Source: JAUVZL01 sp965603515 (GTDB taxonomy: Bacteria > Hydrothermota > Tepidihabitantia > SM23-42). Taken from it: a DNA stretch of 42,336 bases. How positions within the stretch are numbered: position 1 is the first letter of the stretch; each line of letters begins with the position of its first letter. Below, piece by piece: positions 8,011 to 15,754 of the stretch. The stretch spans positions 1 to 42,336 of the forward strand of contig CBFDDH010000022.1 of NCBI GenBank assembly GCA_965603515.1, given 5' to 3'. Under the pieces are notes generated by a model. It saw only the letters and a list, made by a program, of their open reading frames with translations. It was not told the DNA's origin and searched no databases. A program made the position numbers and the translations under genes.

Positions 8011-8607
8011 ATGAGAAAAATCGCTTCTATCTGTTTGGTTCTTTTCTTACTCGTTCCTGCTTTTATGTCTGCCGAGGATAAGCTGACCGAAGAACAAGCA
8101 CAGGTTGAGCTATTGAGTCTGCAACAGCAGATTGCTGAAGCTGAAGCTAAAATATCGGAGCTCGTTTCCGATGTTGAGGCATTACGGGCAGTCGTTGGTG
8201 ATTTGGAGGCAACCCGTGACGGACTCGCGGTAAAACTCGATGAATTGAAAGAAGCATGGAAAGTATGCCAGTACGGGCGTTATAAGGTCATTGAGGGAGA
8301 TTGGTTGTCGAAAATTGCAGGTATGCGGGAAGTATATCATGCCGGTGCAAAATGGCCCATGATCTATGAAGCAAACAAGGAGAAAATCAACAACCCAAAC
8401 CTTATATATCCAGGTTGGGTATTGATGATTCCCTATCTTGAGAGTTATGGCGTAATACCTGGCGATTATCTTACATTGATTGCCTCATACTATTCCATCT
8501 ACTCGAATTCGAGAAGATGGCCTGAAATATATGAAGCCAACAAAGATAAGATCAAAGATCCTGATTGGATATACCCAAGACAGGAATTTGTAATACCACA
8601 TAACTAG
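8011..8607 (+). CDS. Secreted coiled-coil protein with two LysM domains
   Basis: A 198-residue exported protein. I take the ATG at 8011 because GGAGG precedes it (8001-8005) and a clean signal peptide follows (MRKIASICLVLFLLVPAFMSA). An in-frame extension back to 7930 only reads through the lipoprotein gene. Residues 25-80 form a coiled coil (QQQIAEAEAKISELVSDVEA). Two LysM-like peptidoglycan-binding modules follow: about 90-140 (YKVIEGDWLSKIAG...IYEANKEKINNPNLIYPGWV) and about 145-198 (VIPGDYLTLIASYY...IYEANKDKIKDPDWIYP). It probably tethers an envelope complex to the cell wall, with the coiled coil pairing with the upstream lipoprotein. A perfect 11-bp hairpin lies just after the stop. Confidence 0.88.
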   Translation: MRKIASICLVLFLLVPAFMSAEDKLTEEQAQVELLSLQQQIAEAEAKISELVSDVEALRAVVGDLEATRDGLAVKLDELKEAWKVCQYGRYKVIEGDWLSKIAGMREVYHAGAKWPMIYEANKEKINNPNLIYPGWVLMIPYLESYGVIPGDYLTLIASYYSIYSNSRRWPEIYEANKDKIKDPDWIYPRQEFVIPHN

Positions 8608-8614
8608 AAATTTT

Positions 8615-8640
8615 GGGAGGGGCAGTTGACTGCCCCTCCC
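8615..8640. promoter_or_regulatory. Perfect 11-bp GC-rich hairpin before phoH
   Basis: GGGAGGGGCAG at 8615-8625 and its exact complement at 8630-8640 flank a TTGA loop. It starts 8 bases after the LysM stop and ends 6 bases before the GTG start of phoH. No T-tract follows on the plus strand, so it is not a standard intrinsic terminator. It may attenuate, protect the upstream mRNA's 3' end, or hide the phoH start. Confidence 0.7.
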
Positions 8641-8646
8641 TAGAAT

Positions 8647-9552
8647 GTGAAAGCATCGATCCCCATAACTGATTACAATCCTAACGAAGTTCTTGGTTTC
8701 CAAGATGAACTTCTCAAGAAAATTCAGATCAAATTCAACATCATTGTATCGATGCGCGATGAGTGTATTCACCTGAAGGGCAATGAAGAAAATGTCAAAG
8801 AGGCAGCTAAGGCGATAGGAAAAGTGTTGAAGAACCTGGACAAAGAGACAAAGAATGCGCAGCAGAAGATCAAGAAGGTGGAAGAAAAAGATCCCTTATG
8901 CATAACCACACCAAAGCGCTTAGTTAAGGCAAAAAGCGATGGACAGGCAGAGTACCTTAGAGCTGTTGATGACCACGATATAGTAATCAGTATTGGACCA
9001 GCTGGTACGGGCAAGACTTATCTCGGCGTGGCAAAGGCAGTGTCCTACTTGATGTCTAGGCGGGTCGAGCGGATAATCCTGGCGAGACCAGCAGTTGAAG
9101 CAGGTGAGTCCTTGGGATTCCTGCCCGGTGCGATCGAGGAAAAGGTTGATCCCTATCTGAGGCCACTCTATGATGCGCTCCATGATTTTCTTCCATATGA
9201 CCGTGTGAAGAAATACCTTACTATGAAAACCATCGAAGTCGCACCCCTTGCCTACATGAGGGGCAGAACACTCAACGATTCATTTATTATACTCGATGAG
9301 GCGCAGAATACGACGAGTATACAGATGAAGATGTTTTTGACGAGGATGGGGTGGAGATCAAAGGTAGTTGTTACTGGTGATATAACTCAAATCGATTTAC
9401 CATCTGGTATGTCATCTGGTTTGATCGAAATTCAGCACATCCTGAAACATATCCAGGCGATACGATTTGTGTATTTGAATGAAACAGATGTGGCCAGGCA
9501 TAATTTGGTCCAGAAGATAGTCAAAGCTTATGAAGCAGAAGATACCAACTAA
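8647..9552 (+). CDS. phoH: PhoH-family ATPase
   Basis: A 301-residue PhoH/PhoL-type P-loop ATPase, a cytosolic protein linked to RNA metabolism and to YbeY in many bacteria. An N-terminal KH-like region covers residues 1-75. The ATPase core has Walker A GPAGTGKTYL near residue 116 and Walker B SFIILDEAQNTT near 212, followed by VVTGDITQIDLPSGMSSGL. The start is GTG at 8647. An in-frame TAG at 8641-8643 prevents a longer form, and later starts would cut the KH-like region. There is no SD; the hairpin at 8615-8640 occupies that place. It overlaps pgpH by 23 bases in the conserved phoH-pgpH-ybeY order. Confidence 0.93.
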   Translation: MKASIPITDYNPNEVLGFQDELLKKIQIKFNIIVSMRDECIHLKGNEENVKEAAKAIGKVLKNLDKETKNAQQKIKKVEEKDPLCITTPKRLVKAKSDGQAEYLRAVDDHDIVISIGPAGTGKTYLGVAKAVSYLMSRRVERIILARPAVEAGESLGFLPGAIEEKVDPYLRPLYDALHDFLPYDRVKKYLTMKTIEVAPLAYMRGRTLNDSFIILDEAQNTTSIQMKMFLTRMGWRSKVVVTGDITQIDLPSGMSSGLIEIQHILKHIQAIRFVYLNETDVARHNLVQKIVKAYEAEDTN

Positions 9553-11575
9553 CCACTTTATCCTTATAGGTTTTGTCCTCTTGCTAAATGCAATATTCCC
9601 GCCACCTGGAGTACCGACAAAACATAGCATTAACGAAGGTAAGATCGCGACTTCGAATATAATCGCTCCTTATGATTTTCTTATCCCCAAGACCGAACAG
9701 GAATTATATGAAGAAAAAGCGGAAATCGCCGCGAGGATTCCACCTGTTTTTGATCTAGATAATTCTGTTTACAAAATGGTCATGAAAAAGTTGGATGGTC
9801 TTCAGTTCCTCATTGATTCACTCCGTGATATTTCGTCTCTTACTGAGGATTCCCTCGTGTTTCTTGTTCAGAGAGAATATGCGCTTGATGGTGACGTAAT
9901 TAGATACCTGGCCAAAAACCCGTTTGCGCAAACTCATAAAGAGCTTGCCGAGAGGCTGGGTAATATATATGCCGCTGGTGTCCTTGATACAAAACCCACT
10001 CAATTCAGGATAATAACGATCGAGAGTGGTAATAGAGTGGTAGTTGAAACAATAGAAAGACTATTTTCAATAAGTGAAGCCGAGTCCATACTCAGTTACC
10101 GAAAGAAGCCTGAGTACCGTGTACTCGTTAGTTTTTTGCTTGCCCCAAATGTCATCTATAATGTGAAAAAGACTGAAGAGAAAATAGAGGAGGTTTTTGC
10201 TAATATCCCCAAGACAAAAGGGAAGATACTGAAAGGCGAAATCATAGTAGAGAAACACAAGCGGGTCACCAGAGAAGCAAGAGAGATAATCACGGTTTTA
10301 GAAACTACCTACATCTCAGTTGGTACCTGGGAAATATTGAAGACTATGCTTTTCAGAAATCTGCTTTACTTTGGGGCGATATTTCTTTTGCTAAATTTCA
10401 GTTTAGTTGCAAAAGCAAAACTCTTTGATGGGAAAAATATTTATTTCGTTGCTTTACTTTCAGCCGTATATTTGGTGATTGGTAAAATCACGTATGCAAC
10501 CGACACGATATATCTCCTGCCAATCTCTTTTTTCATTCTTTTGTTTGCGCTATATTTCAATTTCAACGTAGCGGTTATCATGACTCTGACTTTTGCCGCT
10601 GTATTTGGCGTTATCCTGAACTCCATGCCGACGTTCATTTTTCTATTAGTCAGTGGGACAGTGGCAGCTTTTTCGTCGCGAACGATCAGCTCTAGATCGT
10701 CTCTTTACAGGCCGATTATATATATTTCGATCGCCAATGTGGCGGCGATACTCTTTGCCGATTTATATTTATTAAAAGGCAGGTTTAACTTATGGCATCT
10801 TGGCGAAGGTGTTTTGAACAGCGTTCTAGCGAGCGTGCTTTTCGTTCTTCTATTACCCTTGTTTGAAAAGATTTTTGATTTTTGTACTGATCTAACATTG
10901 CTCGAACAGGGCAATCTTAATCTACCGTTATTTAAAGAGATGGCTATAGAGGCACCGGGCACTTATCATCATTCAATTATTGTAGGCAATCTGGCTGAAG
11001 CCGCTGCCCGAATAATTGGAGCAGACCCGATCCTCGCAAGGGTCGGCGCGTACTACCATGATATCGGTAAGCTTAAGAAACCTGAATATTATATTGAGAA
11101 TCAACGCGGCATTAAGAATCCGCATGATACACTTAAACCGCAGATGAGTACATTGATTATCATATCGCATGTCAAGGATGGTGTCGGAATGGCGAAGAAG
11201 ATGAAATTACCAAAGAAAATCATTAGTATTATCGAACAACACCATGGGACAACTACCATTGAATTATTCTATAACAAAGCACTGGATACTTCTTCATCTA
11301 TCAACAAGGATACCTTTCGATATCCGGGCCCTAAACCAAAAACCAAGGAAGCTGCAGTTGTCATGCTTGCTGATACTGTTGAGGCGGCTGCGCGGAGCGA
11401 GAAGAATATTACCGTCACAAAACTGCAAAAAATATTGAAGGATAATATTGAGAAGAAGCTTGCAGACGGTCAACTCGATGAATGTCCTATCACACGGCAG
11501 GATTTGGGAATGGTGAGTACTACATTTTTATCAACCCTTACTGGTGTTTTCCACCCGCGTGTTGAATATGACTAG
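9530..11575 (+). CDS. pgpH: 7TM-HD cyclic-di-AMP phosphodiesterase (PgpH-like)
   Basis: A 681-residue membrane protein of the 7TMR-HDED/PgpH family, which hydrolyses c-di-AMP in the organisms studied. After a first membrane helix (FILIGFVLLLNAIF) comes a large extracytoplasmic region to about residue 270 (EIAARIPPVFDLDNS, ILKGEIIVEKHKRVT). A cluster of membrane helices spans roughly 280-450. The cytosolic HD domain follows: APGTYHHSIIVGNLAEAAA near 475, YYHDIGKLKKPEYYIENQ near 508, EQHHGTT, and VVMLADTVEAAARS. All metal-binding His/Asp motifs look intact. The ATG lies inside the phoH end and no other start is better. The context matches the classical phoH-pgpH-ybeY cluster. Confidence 0.93.
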   Translation: MKQKIPTNHFILIGFVLLLNAIFPPPGVPTKHSINEGKIATSNIIAPYDFLIPKTEQELYEEKAEIAARIPPVFDLDNSVYKMVMKKLDGLQFLIDSLRDISSLTEDSLVFLVQREYALDGDVIRYLAKNPFAQTHKELAERLGNIYAAGVLDTKPTQFRIITIESGNRVVVETIERLFSISEAESILSYRKKPEYRVLVSFLLAPNVIYNVKKTEEKIEEVFANIPKTKGKILKGEIIVEKHKRVTREAREIITVLETTYISVGTWEILKTMLFRNLLYFGAIFLLLNFSLVAKAKLFDGKNIYFVALLSAVYLVIGKITYATDTIYLLPISFFILLFALYFNFNVAVIMTLTFAAVFGVILNSMPTFIFLLVSGTVAAFSSRTISSRSSLYRPIIYISIANVAAILFADLYLLKGRFNLWHLGEGVLNSVLASVLFVLLLPLFEKIFDFCTDLTLLEQGNLNLPLFKEMAIEAPGTYHHSIIVGNLAEAAARIIGADPILARVGAYYHDIGKLKKPEYYIENQRGIKNPHDTLKPQMSTLIIISHVKDGVGMAKKMKLPKKIISIIEQHHGTTTIELFYNKALDTSSSINKDTFRYPGPKPKTKEAAVVMLADTVEAAARSEKNITVTKLQKILKDNIEKKLADGQLDECPITRQDLGMVSTTFLSTLTGVFHPRVEYD

Positions 11576-11626
11576 AATGGAGAAGAGACCAGCGAGAAGA
11601 CAAACAGGAAAAACAGAAGATCTTGA

Positions 11627-12019
11627 TTGAAAGTTAATATTTTTAATCAAGCCACATGTAGTTTGGTGTCGAGTGTCAGAGAGAATATAGTTAGCCTCAT
11701 TGAGAAGACATTGGACGCGGAGGGGACAATGCTCAAAAACCTTAATATAATAATTACCAATGACAACTATCTCAAGACACTAAACAGGAGGTTTCTAAAA
11801 AAAGACAAGCCTACGAACGTGATCTCTTTCCATATGGAGGAGGTTTCTGAAATATACGTATCGTATGATCGGGTCAGCGATACTAGCGAATTGTATTATT
11901 ATATTATACACGGTTTACTTCACATTATAGGTTATGATCATAGAACAAAAGGACAAACCGAAACGATGGAAAACAAATGTTTCCAGTATCTTAAGTATAT
12001 ACCCCAAAGCAATTTGTGA
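11627..12019 (+). CDS. ybeY: rRNA maturation endonuclease YbeY
   Basis: A single-strand-specific zinc endoribonuclease involved in 16S rRNA 3'-end maturation and ribosome quality control. The signature HGLLHIIGYDH is at about residues 95-105 with the three zinc His intact, and NFxFLKKDKPTNVISF-like sequence (RRFLKKDKPTNVISFHM) precedes it. It is 130 residues, slightly short of the usual 150. The start is TTG at 11627 because an in-frame TGA sits immediately before it. A 17-codon frame from ATG 11577 ends in that same TTGA overlap, so translation may be coupled to it, but I do not call the mini-frame a gene. The phoH-pgpH-ybeY-corC order is typical. Confidence 0.9.
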   Translation: MKVNIFNQATCSLVSSVRENIVSLIEKTLDAEGTMLKNLNIIITNDNYLKTLNRRFLKKDKPTNVISFHMEEVSEIYVSYDRVSDTSELYYYIIHGLLHIIGYDHRTKGQTETMENKCFQYLKYIPQSNL

Positions 12020-12087
12020 AGATGGCGTGACCAGACGTGCAGCACAGTGCATGATTACGATATTAGCAATGCAGATCTCGATTTAGC

Positions 12088-13347
12088 ATGTTATTATACC
12101 TTGCCCTGATAGTCTTATTTCTGATACTGAGTGCTTTCTTCTCAGGCATGGAGGCGGCAATTTTTTCCTTATCGCGTTTCCGTGTAAAGACCCTCATTTA
12201 CGAAGATCAAAAAGGAGCTCAAACACTAGGTCATCTAAGAAAGGAATCCGGGAAAACCCTTGCGGCTATCTTGTTGGCAAACCTTCTTGTGAACATTGCC
12301 GCCGCCTCAGTCGGTACTATCATTCTGCTACAGATCATCGCAGGTCATACAGTGAACTCCATACTCGTTTTCAGTATTGAATTCATACTGATGACATCCT
12401 TACTTCTAATATTTGGCGAAATTACTCCAAAGACAATCGCGTTCTCAAATGCGGAATATTTGGCACTTAAGTTTGGTAAGGTAATCAGCATTGTCTCTGG
12501 CGTTTTTCAACCAATATCATCGTTGATGGTATTATTTACCAAGGCGATAATGAGCAAACGACCTCCGGAGGAACTTACGGCGATATCTGAGAAAGAGATC
12601 AAAATAATGTTGAACGAGGCGAAGAAAGACAAAGTATTAGATGAAGGCGAGGCTAAATTTGGTCATCAAATACTCCAATTCGGTAAGGTGCGAGTGAGTG
12701 ATATTATGACCCCGCGGCACAAAGTTATCGGTATCGCGATTCAGGCTAGTTTGCAGGACGTTCGGAAAATAGTGGTTTCAGAGAAACACTCGAGAATTTG
12801 TGTTTTCAATGAAAACGATGATGTTGTGGGAATTCTCTATGCGAAGAATGTCTTCATTAGCGGTATGAACAACAAAACTCCGGAAGAAATCACTGTGAAG
12901 CAACTGATGCGGGAACCTTATATAGTTCCCGAGACAAAGCTGATTGATAACCTGCTCAGCGAGTTCAGGAGAGACGGTATTCACATCAGCGTTGTTGTTG
13001 ATGAATTCGGTGATTTCAGCGGGATCGTAACGCTCGAGGATATTCTGGAATCTCTCTTTGGTGAGATAGTCGATGAATATGACGAGGTCACTGATCTTCC
13101 CTACAAGATGATCAGTGCCAATCGATACATTTTTGTTGGTGATATTAGTATTGGCGAGCTTGCCCGTGTGCTCGACGTGGAGCCGTTTGCGGATGAGGGG
13201 GAGAGGTTGTCTGGATTCATCCTGAATCACTTCGGTAAAATCCCTAACGAAAAGGAGATAATTAAACTACAAGAGCTCAAGATTGAAATTAAAGACATTC
13301 GAGATAGAATAATAGAACAAGTTCTTATTGAGAAGGTAAGACCGTGA
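12088..13347 (+). CDS. CNNM/CorC-type transporter with CBS pair (HlyC/CorC family)
   Basis: A 419-residue membrane protein. Residues 1-185 form a CNNM (DUF21) transmembrane domain (LILSAFFSGMEAAIFSLSRFRVKTL, LLIFGEITPKTIAFSNAEYLA). The CBS pair spans about 205-330 (VSDIMTPRHKVIGI; HISVVVDEFGDFSGIVTLEDILESLFGEIVDEYDE). The CorC_HlyC domain is about 340-415 (YIFVGDISIGELARVLDV, ERLSGFILNHFGKIP). Members of this family take part in Mg2+ (or Co2+) efflux, sensing adenine nucleotides with the CBS pair. It follows ybeY by 68 bases, and its stop overlaps the start of a second, shorter paralogue by GTGA. Confidence 0.9.
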   Translation: MLLYLALIVLFLILSAFFSGMEAAIFSLSRFRVKTLIYEDQKGAQTLGHLRKESGKTLAAILLANLLVNIAAASVGTIILLQIIAGHTVNSILVFSIEFILMTSLLLIFGEITPKTIAFSNAEYLALKFGKVISIVSGVFQPISSLMVLFTKAIMSKRPPEELTAISEKEIKIMLNEAKKDKVLDEGEAKFGHQILQFGKVRVSDIMTPRHKVIGIAIQASLQDVRKIVVSEKHSRICVFNENDDVVGILYAKNVFISGMNNKTPEEITVKQLMREPYIVPETKLIDNLLSEFRRDGIHISVVVDEFGDFSGIVTLEDILESLFGEIVDEYDEVTDLPYKMISANRYIFVGDISIGELARVLDVEPFADEGERLSGFILNHFGKIPNEKEIIKLQELKIEIKDIRDRIIEQVLIEKVRP

Positions 13348-14270
13348 TATACTTTATAATCCCGTTATTGCTTATTGTGCTGCAAGGTTTCTTTTCGGCG
13401 AGTGAGACAGGCTTAATTAGCCTTGAGAAAATACGTGTGCTCAGAGCAAAAAGTGAAAAGAAACTCTGGGCAGTGCGGGTCAGCAATTTTATGGATCGGC
13501 CAGAACGTTTTTTTTCGACACTGTCGGTGAGCGAGAATTTTCTTATTGTACTGGCATCGACCCTGTTCGCCAATTTCTTTATCAGGCTTCTGGGCGGCAA
13601 TGGAGTAATTCTCTCGACTATTCTGCTCTCGTTGTTTTCATTGACAGTTGGTTTGTTCATCCCTAAATCGATAGCCCTTTCTTATCCAAGTAAGGTTATG
13701 AGCCGCCTCAGTAATTTGATTCATTACAATGAAGTCCTTATCTACCCAGTGGTCAGTTTTTACGCTTTCATTTCCAAAAGGCTGGCGCACCTTTTCAAGA
13801 CTGAGGTGAAGACTGATTCACTGCAAAGGTCTGATATTATTCATGCGATAAGTGAGTATGAAGAGGAGGCAAGACTATTTGCTACAAGGCTTTTCAATTT
13901 TTCCAAGCGTACAATTGGAGAAATCATGATACCGCTGGATACTGCCATTACGTGTTGCCAGGGTAATGAATTGAAATCGCTGATCGGAAAAAACAGGAGG
14001 ATATATACAAGGATCCCAGTTTACCAAGGAGAAAAAACCAATATCATCGGCATTTTCAATATCAAAGATTATTTTTACAAAAATAGAATTGTTTCAAGAA
14101 AGCCGTTTTTCATTGAGGTAAAAGAACGTTGTATGAAGATTTTCACCACGATGAAACAAAAGGGGGAGCATATGGCGATCGTCGTTGACGAGCGATCCAT
14201 GGCGATCGGACTTGTGACTTTAGAAGACCTGCTTGAAGAACTGGTGGGCGAGATCAGAGATGAACAGTGA
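13344..14270 (+). CDS. Shortened CNNM/CBS paralogue lacking the CorC_HlyC domain
   Basis: A 308-residue tandem paralogue of the preceding gene, starting at GTG 13344 inside its stop. The DUF21-type membrane domain is present (LLLIVLQGFFSASETGLISLEKIRVL; LTVGLFIPKSIALSYPSKV) but loses the usual E-x-TPK acidic residue at that motif. The CBS region starts at GEIMIPLDTAITCC and ends VTLEDLLEELVGEIRDEQ. The protein stops there, without the C-terminal CorC_HlyC domain. That is consistent with a heteromeric partner of the upstream protein. Some bacteria encode similar two-gene sets, so this is probably a real subunit, not a decayed copy. Confidence 0.87.
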   Translation: MIYFIIPLLLIVLQGFFSASETGLISLEKIRVLRAKSEKKLWAVRVSNFMDRPERFFSTLSVSENFLIVLASTLFANFFIRLLGGNGVILSTILLSLFSLTVGLFIPKSIALSYPSKVMSRLSNLIHYNEVLIYPVVSFYAFISKRLAHLFKTEVKTDSLQRSDIIHAISEYEEEARLFATRLFNFSKRTIGEIMIPLDTAITCCQGNELKSLIGKNRRIYTRIPVYQGEKTNIIGIFNIKDYFYKNRIVSRKPFFIEVKERCMKIFTTMKQKGEHMAIVVDERSMAIGLVTLEDLLEELVGEIRDEQ

Positions 14271-14289
14271 AACCCGTGGGGTATTAGGG

Positions 14290-14559
14290 TTAATCACTTT
14301 TGCGTTGTTGCATAACTTCTTTGCTGAGTAGATCTTTTAATTGTGAGGGGATTTGTGTAGAGGTAAAGTCGAATCCACTTAGTTCATCGACAAATATTTG
14401 TTCTTTAGCTTCATTGGAAAGCCGTTCATTGATAATAAAATAGGATTGATCTCTGAGTCGACAAAAACCGCCGCGACCAAAGAACCTGTCATATTTCACG
14501 ACTATTGCCAAATCGCAGCAAAGTTTTTCAAAACTGGTGAGGATATTGGTTTTTTTCAT
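14290..14559 (-). CDS. Small conserved-looking protein of unknown function
   Basis: An 89-residue soluble protein I cannot assign. It is likely real because its ATG overlaps the stop of the J-domain gene by 4 nt (ATGA at 14556-14559). Visible features are LCCDLAIVVKYDRFFGRGGFCRLRDQSYFIINERLSNEAK, where a GRGGFCR turn leads into a beta strand, then a helical C-terminus (IPSQLKDLLSKEV). There is no signal peptide or membrane segment. Being downstream of a DnaJ/TPR protein it could be a client or assembly partner. It converges with the CNNM paralogue, with 19 bases between stops. Confidence 0.65.
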   Translation of the reverse strand: MKKTNILTSFEKLCCDLAIVVKYDRFFGRGGFCRLRDQSYFIINERLSNEAKEQIFVDELSGFDFTSTQIPSQLKDLLSKEVMQQRKSD

Positions 14560-15197
14560 TTTTCGCCACCGAATAATTTTGACAAGAAGCCTTTTTTCTT
14601 AGCTTGCAATCTTTCAATACCTTTTTTCGCGGCCTTGTTATTTTCGTCCCAGTTGAGTGCCTCAAAATATGCTTCAAGTGCTTTTGACTTATTAGCGTTA
14701 TGTTCGTAGGCCAATCCGATGTTAACATAAAATATCGGATTGAACATTACTTGTTTGATCGCCAACTCAAGTTTTTCAAAACCCTCTCTTTGGTACTGTT
14801 TCGTATATACCAGAGCAAGTCCTAAATATGATAGGTAGATAGGCTGTTCGTGGTAGCGACAAGCAATGCGTAGAAGGTTGACTGCTCGCCAAGGATCGTT
14901 CTGTCTAAGGAATGCAATTGCTCTTCTGAAGGCATTCTTCGCTTGTGTTTCCTTAGCTTCATCCTTTGGTTTTGTACCCCTTTCCATGGATTTATCGTAT
15001 TCCTCCTTAAGTTTATCGTCGGATAAGACACGATAACCCTCGGTGATCTTAGAGAATTTTTCGTTCGCTTTGCTTTTTTCCTTAGGATCAAGGTATCGAT
15101 CCGGATGATATTTTTGTGCTAATTTAAGATAGGATCTTTTTATTTCCTCGGGCGCTGCATTAGCCGAAACTCCCAGAATCGAGTAATATGTTTCCAT
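14556..15197 (-). CDS. J-domain protein with C-terminal TPRs
   Basis: A 213-residue cytosolic co-chaperone-like protein. Residues 1-67 form a J domain (YYSILGVSANAAPEEIKRSY; the essential HPD is at 31-33), which in the family stimulates DnaK ATPase. Residues 85-200 are TPR-like (AIAFLRQNDPWRAVNLLRIA, YLGLALVYTKQYQREGFEKLELA, YVNIGLAYEHNANKSKALEAYFEALNWDEN), ending with a basic KKKGFLSKLFG tail. It has no Gly/Phe or zinc-finger region, so it is a class C J protein. Its promoter leaves a leader of only a few bases, with no SD. A translationally coupled unknown gene follows it. Confidence 0.88.
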   Translation of the reverse strand: METYYSILGVSANAAPEEIKRSYLKLAQKYHPDRYLDPKEKSKANEKFSKITEGYRVLSDDKLKEEYDKSMERGTKPKDEAKETQAKNAFRRAIAFLRQNDPWRAVNLLRIACRYHEQPIYLSYLGLALVYTKQYQREGFEKLELAIKQVMFNPIFYVNIGLAYEHNANKSKALEAYFEALNWDENNKAAKKGIERLQAKKKGFLSKLFGGEK

Positions 15198-15208
15198 AAT
15201 ATTAGAAA

Positions 15209-15236
15209 AATATAGTTAAATATCGTGCCTTGTCAA
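15209..15236 (-). promoter_or_regulatory. Sigma70-like promoter of the J-domain gene
   Basis: On the minus strand, TTGACA (15236-15231), a 16-base spacer, then TATATT (15214-15209). The -10 ends 11 bases before the ATG at 15197, so the expected leader is about 5 bases with no Shine-Dalgarno site. Confidence 0.75.
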
Positions 15237-15305
15237 TACTTTTCTGTGTGAGCTCTGAAAGAAGATCTCTCGGCTCTCTTGAGTACGGAGATTCCCCGGA
15301 TTTCT

Positions 15306-15440
15306 TTAGGGATTTTTTTTGTGTTTTTCTCTCAAATCGGTGAAGCGGATCTTGTTGCAATACTGGCATTTCCATTTCTTTTTCTTGTGGTGTGAACCTC
15401 TTGTTTCCTTCATATTTCCACCGCAGCGGGGACACTTCAT
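15306..15440 (-). CDS. 44-residue zinc-ribbon protein
   Basis: A very small gene, easily missed. It starts at ATG 15440, overlapping the upstream TPR stop by ATGA, and ends at TAA 15306-15308. The product begins MKCPRCGGNMKETRG, continues through a basic HHKKKKWK stretch, then CQYCNKIRFTDL and ends KHKKNP. CPRC and CQYC form a four-cysteine zinc ribbon, and the net charge is strongly positive, suggesting nucleic acid or ribosome binding. It is the third gene of nadB-TPR-zinc ribbon. A longer frame on the same strand (15202-15435) reads the same bases in another phase and has none of these features. Confidence 0.72.
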   Translation of the reverse strand: MKCPRCGGNMKETRGSHHKKKKWKCQYCNKIRFTDLREKHKKNP

Positions 15441-15736
15441 TTTTTCCCTTTGGTCGTTTTCTTTTTTGCTTTGGTCAATTCTTCCTTGAGTTTATCGAGA
15501 CGTATTTCGGCATTGCTAAATCTCTCGTCGAGATGTAATGTCTTTTCATACATTGATATTGCTTCTTTGGTTTTATTAGCTCCCTCGTAGGCAAGCCCTA
15601 AATTATAGTACAATTCAGGGTCATGTGGATTTATTGTAAGGGCTGCGCTAAACTGCTTTATTGCCTGTTCATATTCTTTGTTGAGAAGATATGACTGCCC
15701 CAATTCCAGAAGAACTTCGATCTCTCCTTGTTCCAT
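15437..15736 (-). CDS. Small stand-alone TPR protein
   Basis: A 99-residue cytosolic TPR protein: VLLELGQSYLLNKEYEQAIKQFSAALTINPHD, then ELYYNLGLAYEGANKTKEAISMYEKTLHLDER, then a helix and a Lys-rich tail (KKKTTKGKK). It has a strong AGGAAGGAG ribosome-binding site, lies 18 bases downstream of nadB and overlaps the zinc-ribbon gene by ATGA. It is probably a paralogue of the protein at 563-820. The basic tail could contact RNA, but no function can be assigned. Confidence 0.85.
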   Translation of the reverse strand: MEQGEIEVLLELGQSYLLNKEYEQAIKQFSAALTINPHDPELYYNLGLAYEGANKTKEAISMYEKTLHLDERFSNAEIRLDKLKEELTKAKKKTTKGKK

Positions 15737-15754
15737 TCTCCTTCCTTTATTTAT

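Noticed and set aside
8615..8640. Hairpin as a standard intrinsic terminator
   Set aside because: No T-tract follows on the plus strand and the next start codon is only 6 bases away.
11577..11630. 17-codon mini-frame ending in a TTGA overlap with ybeY
   Set aside because: It is too short and compositionally simple to support as a gene; it may only help couple translation.
15202..15435. 77-codon minus-strand frame over the zinc-ribbon gene
   Set aside because: It reads the zinc-ribbon DNA in another phase, lacks conserved features, and runs through the J-domain gene's promoter.
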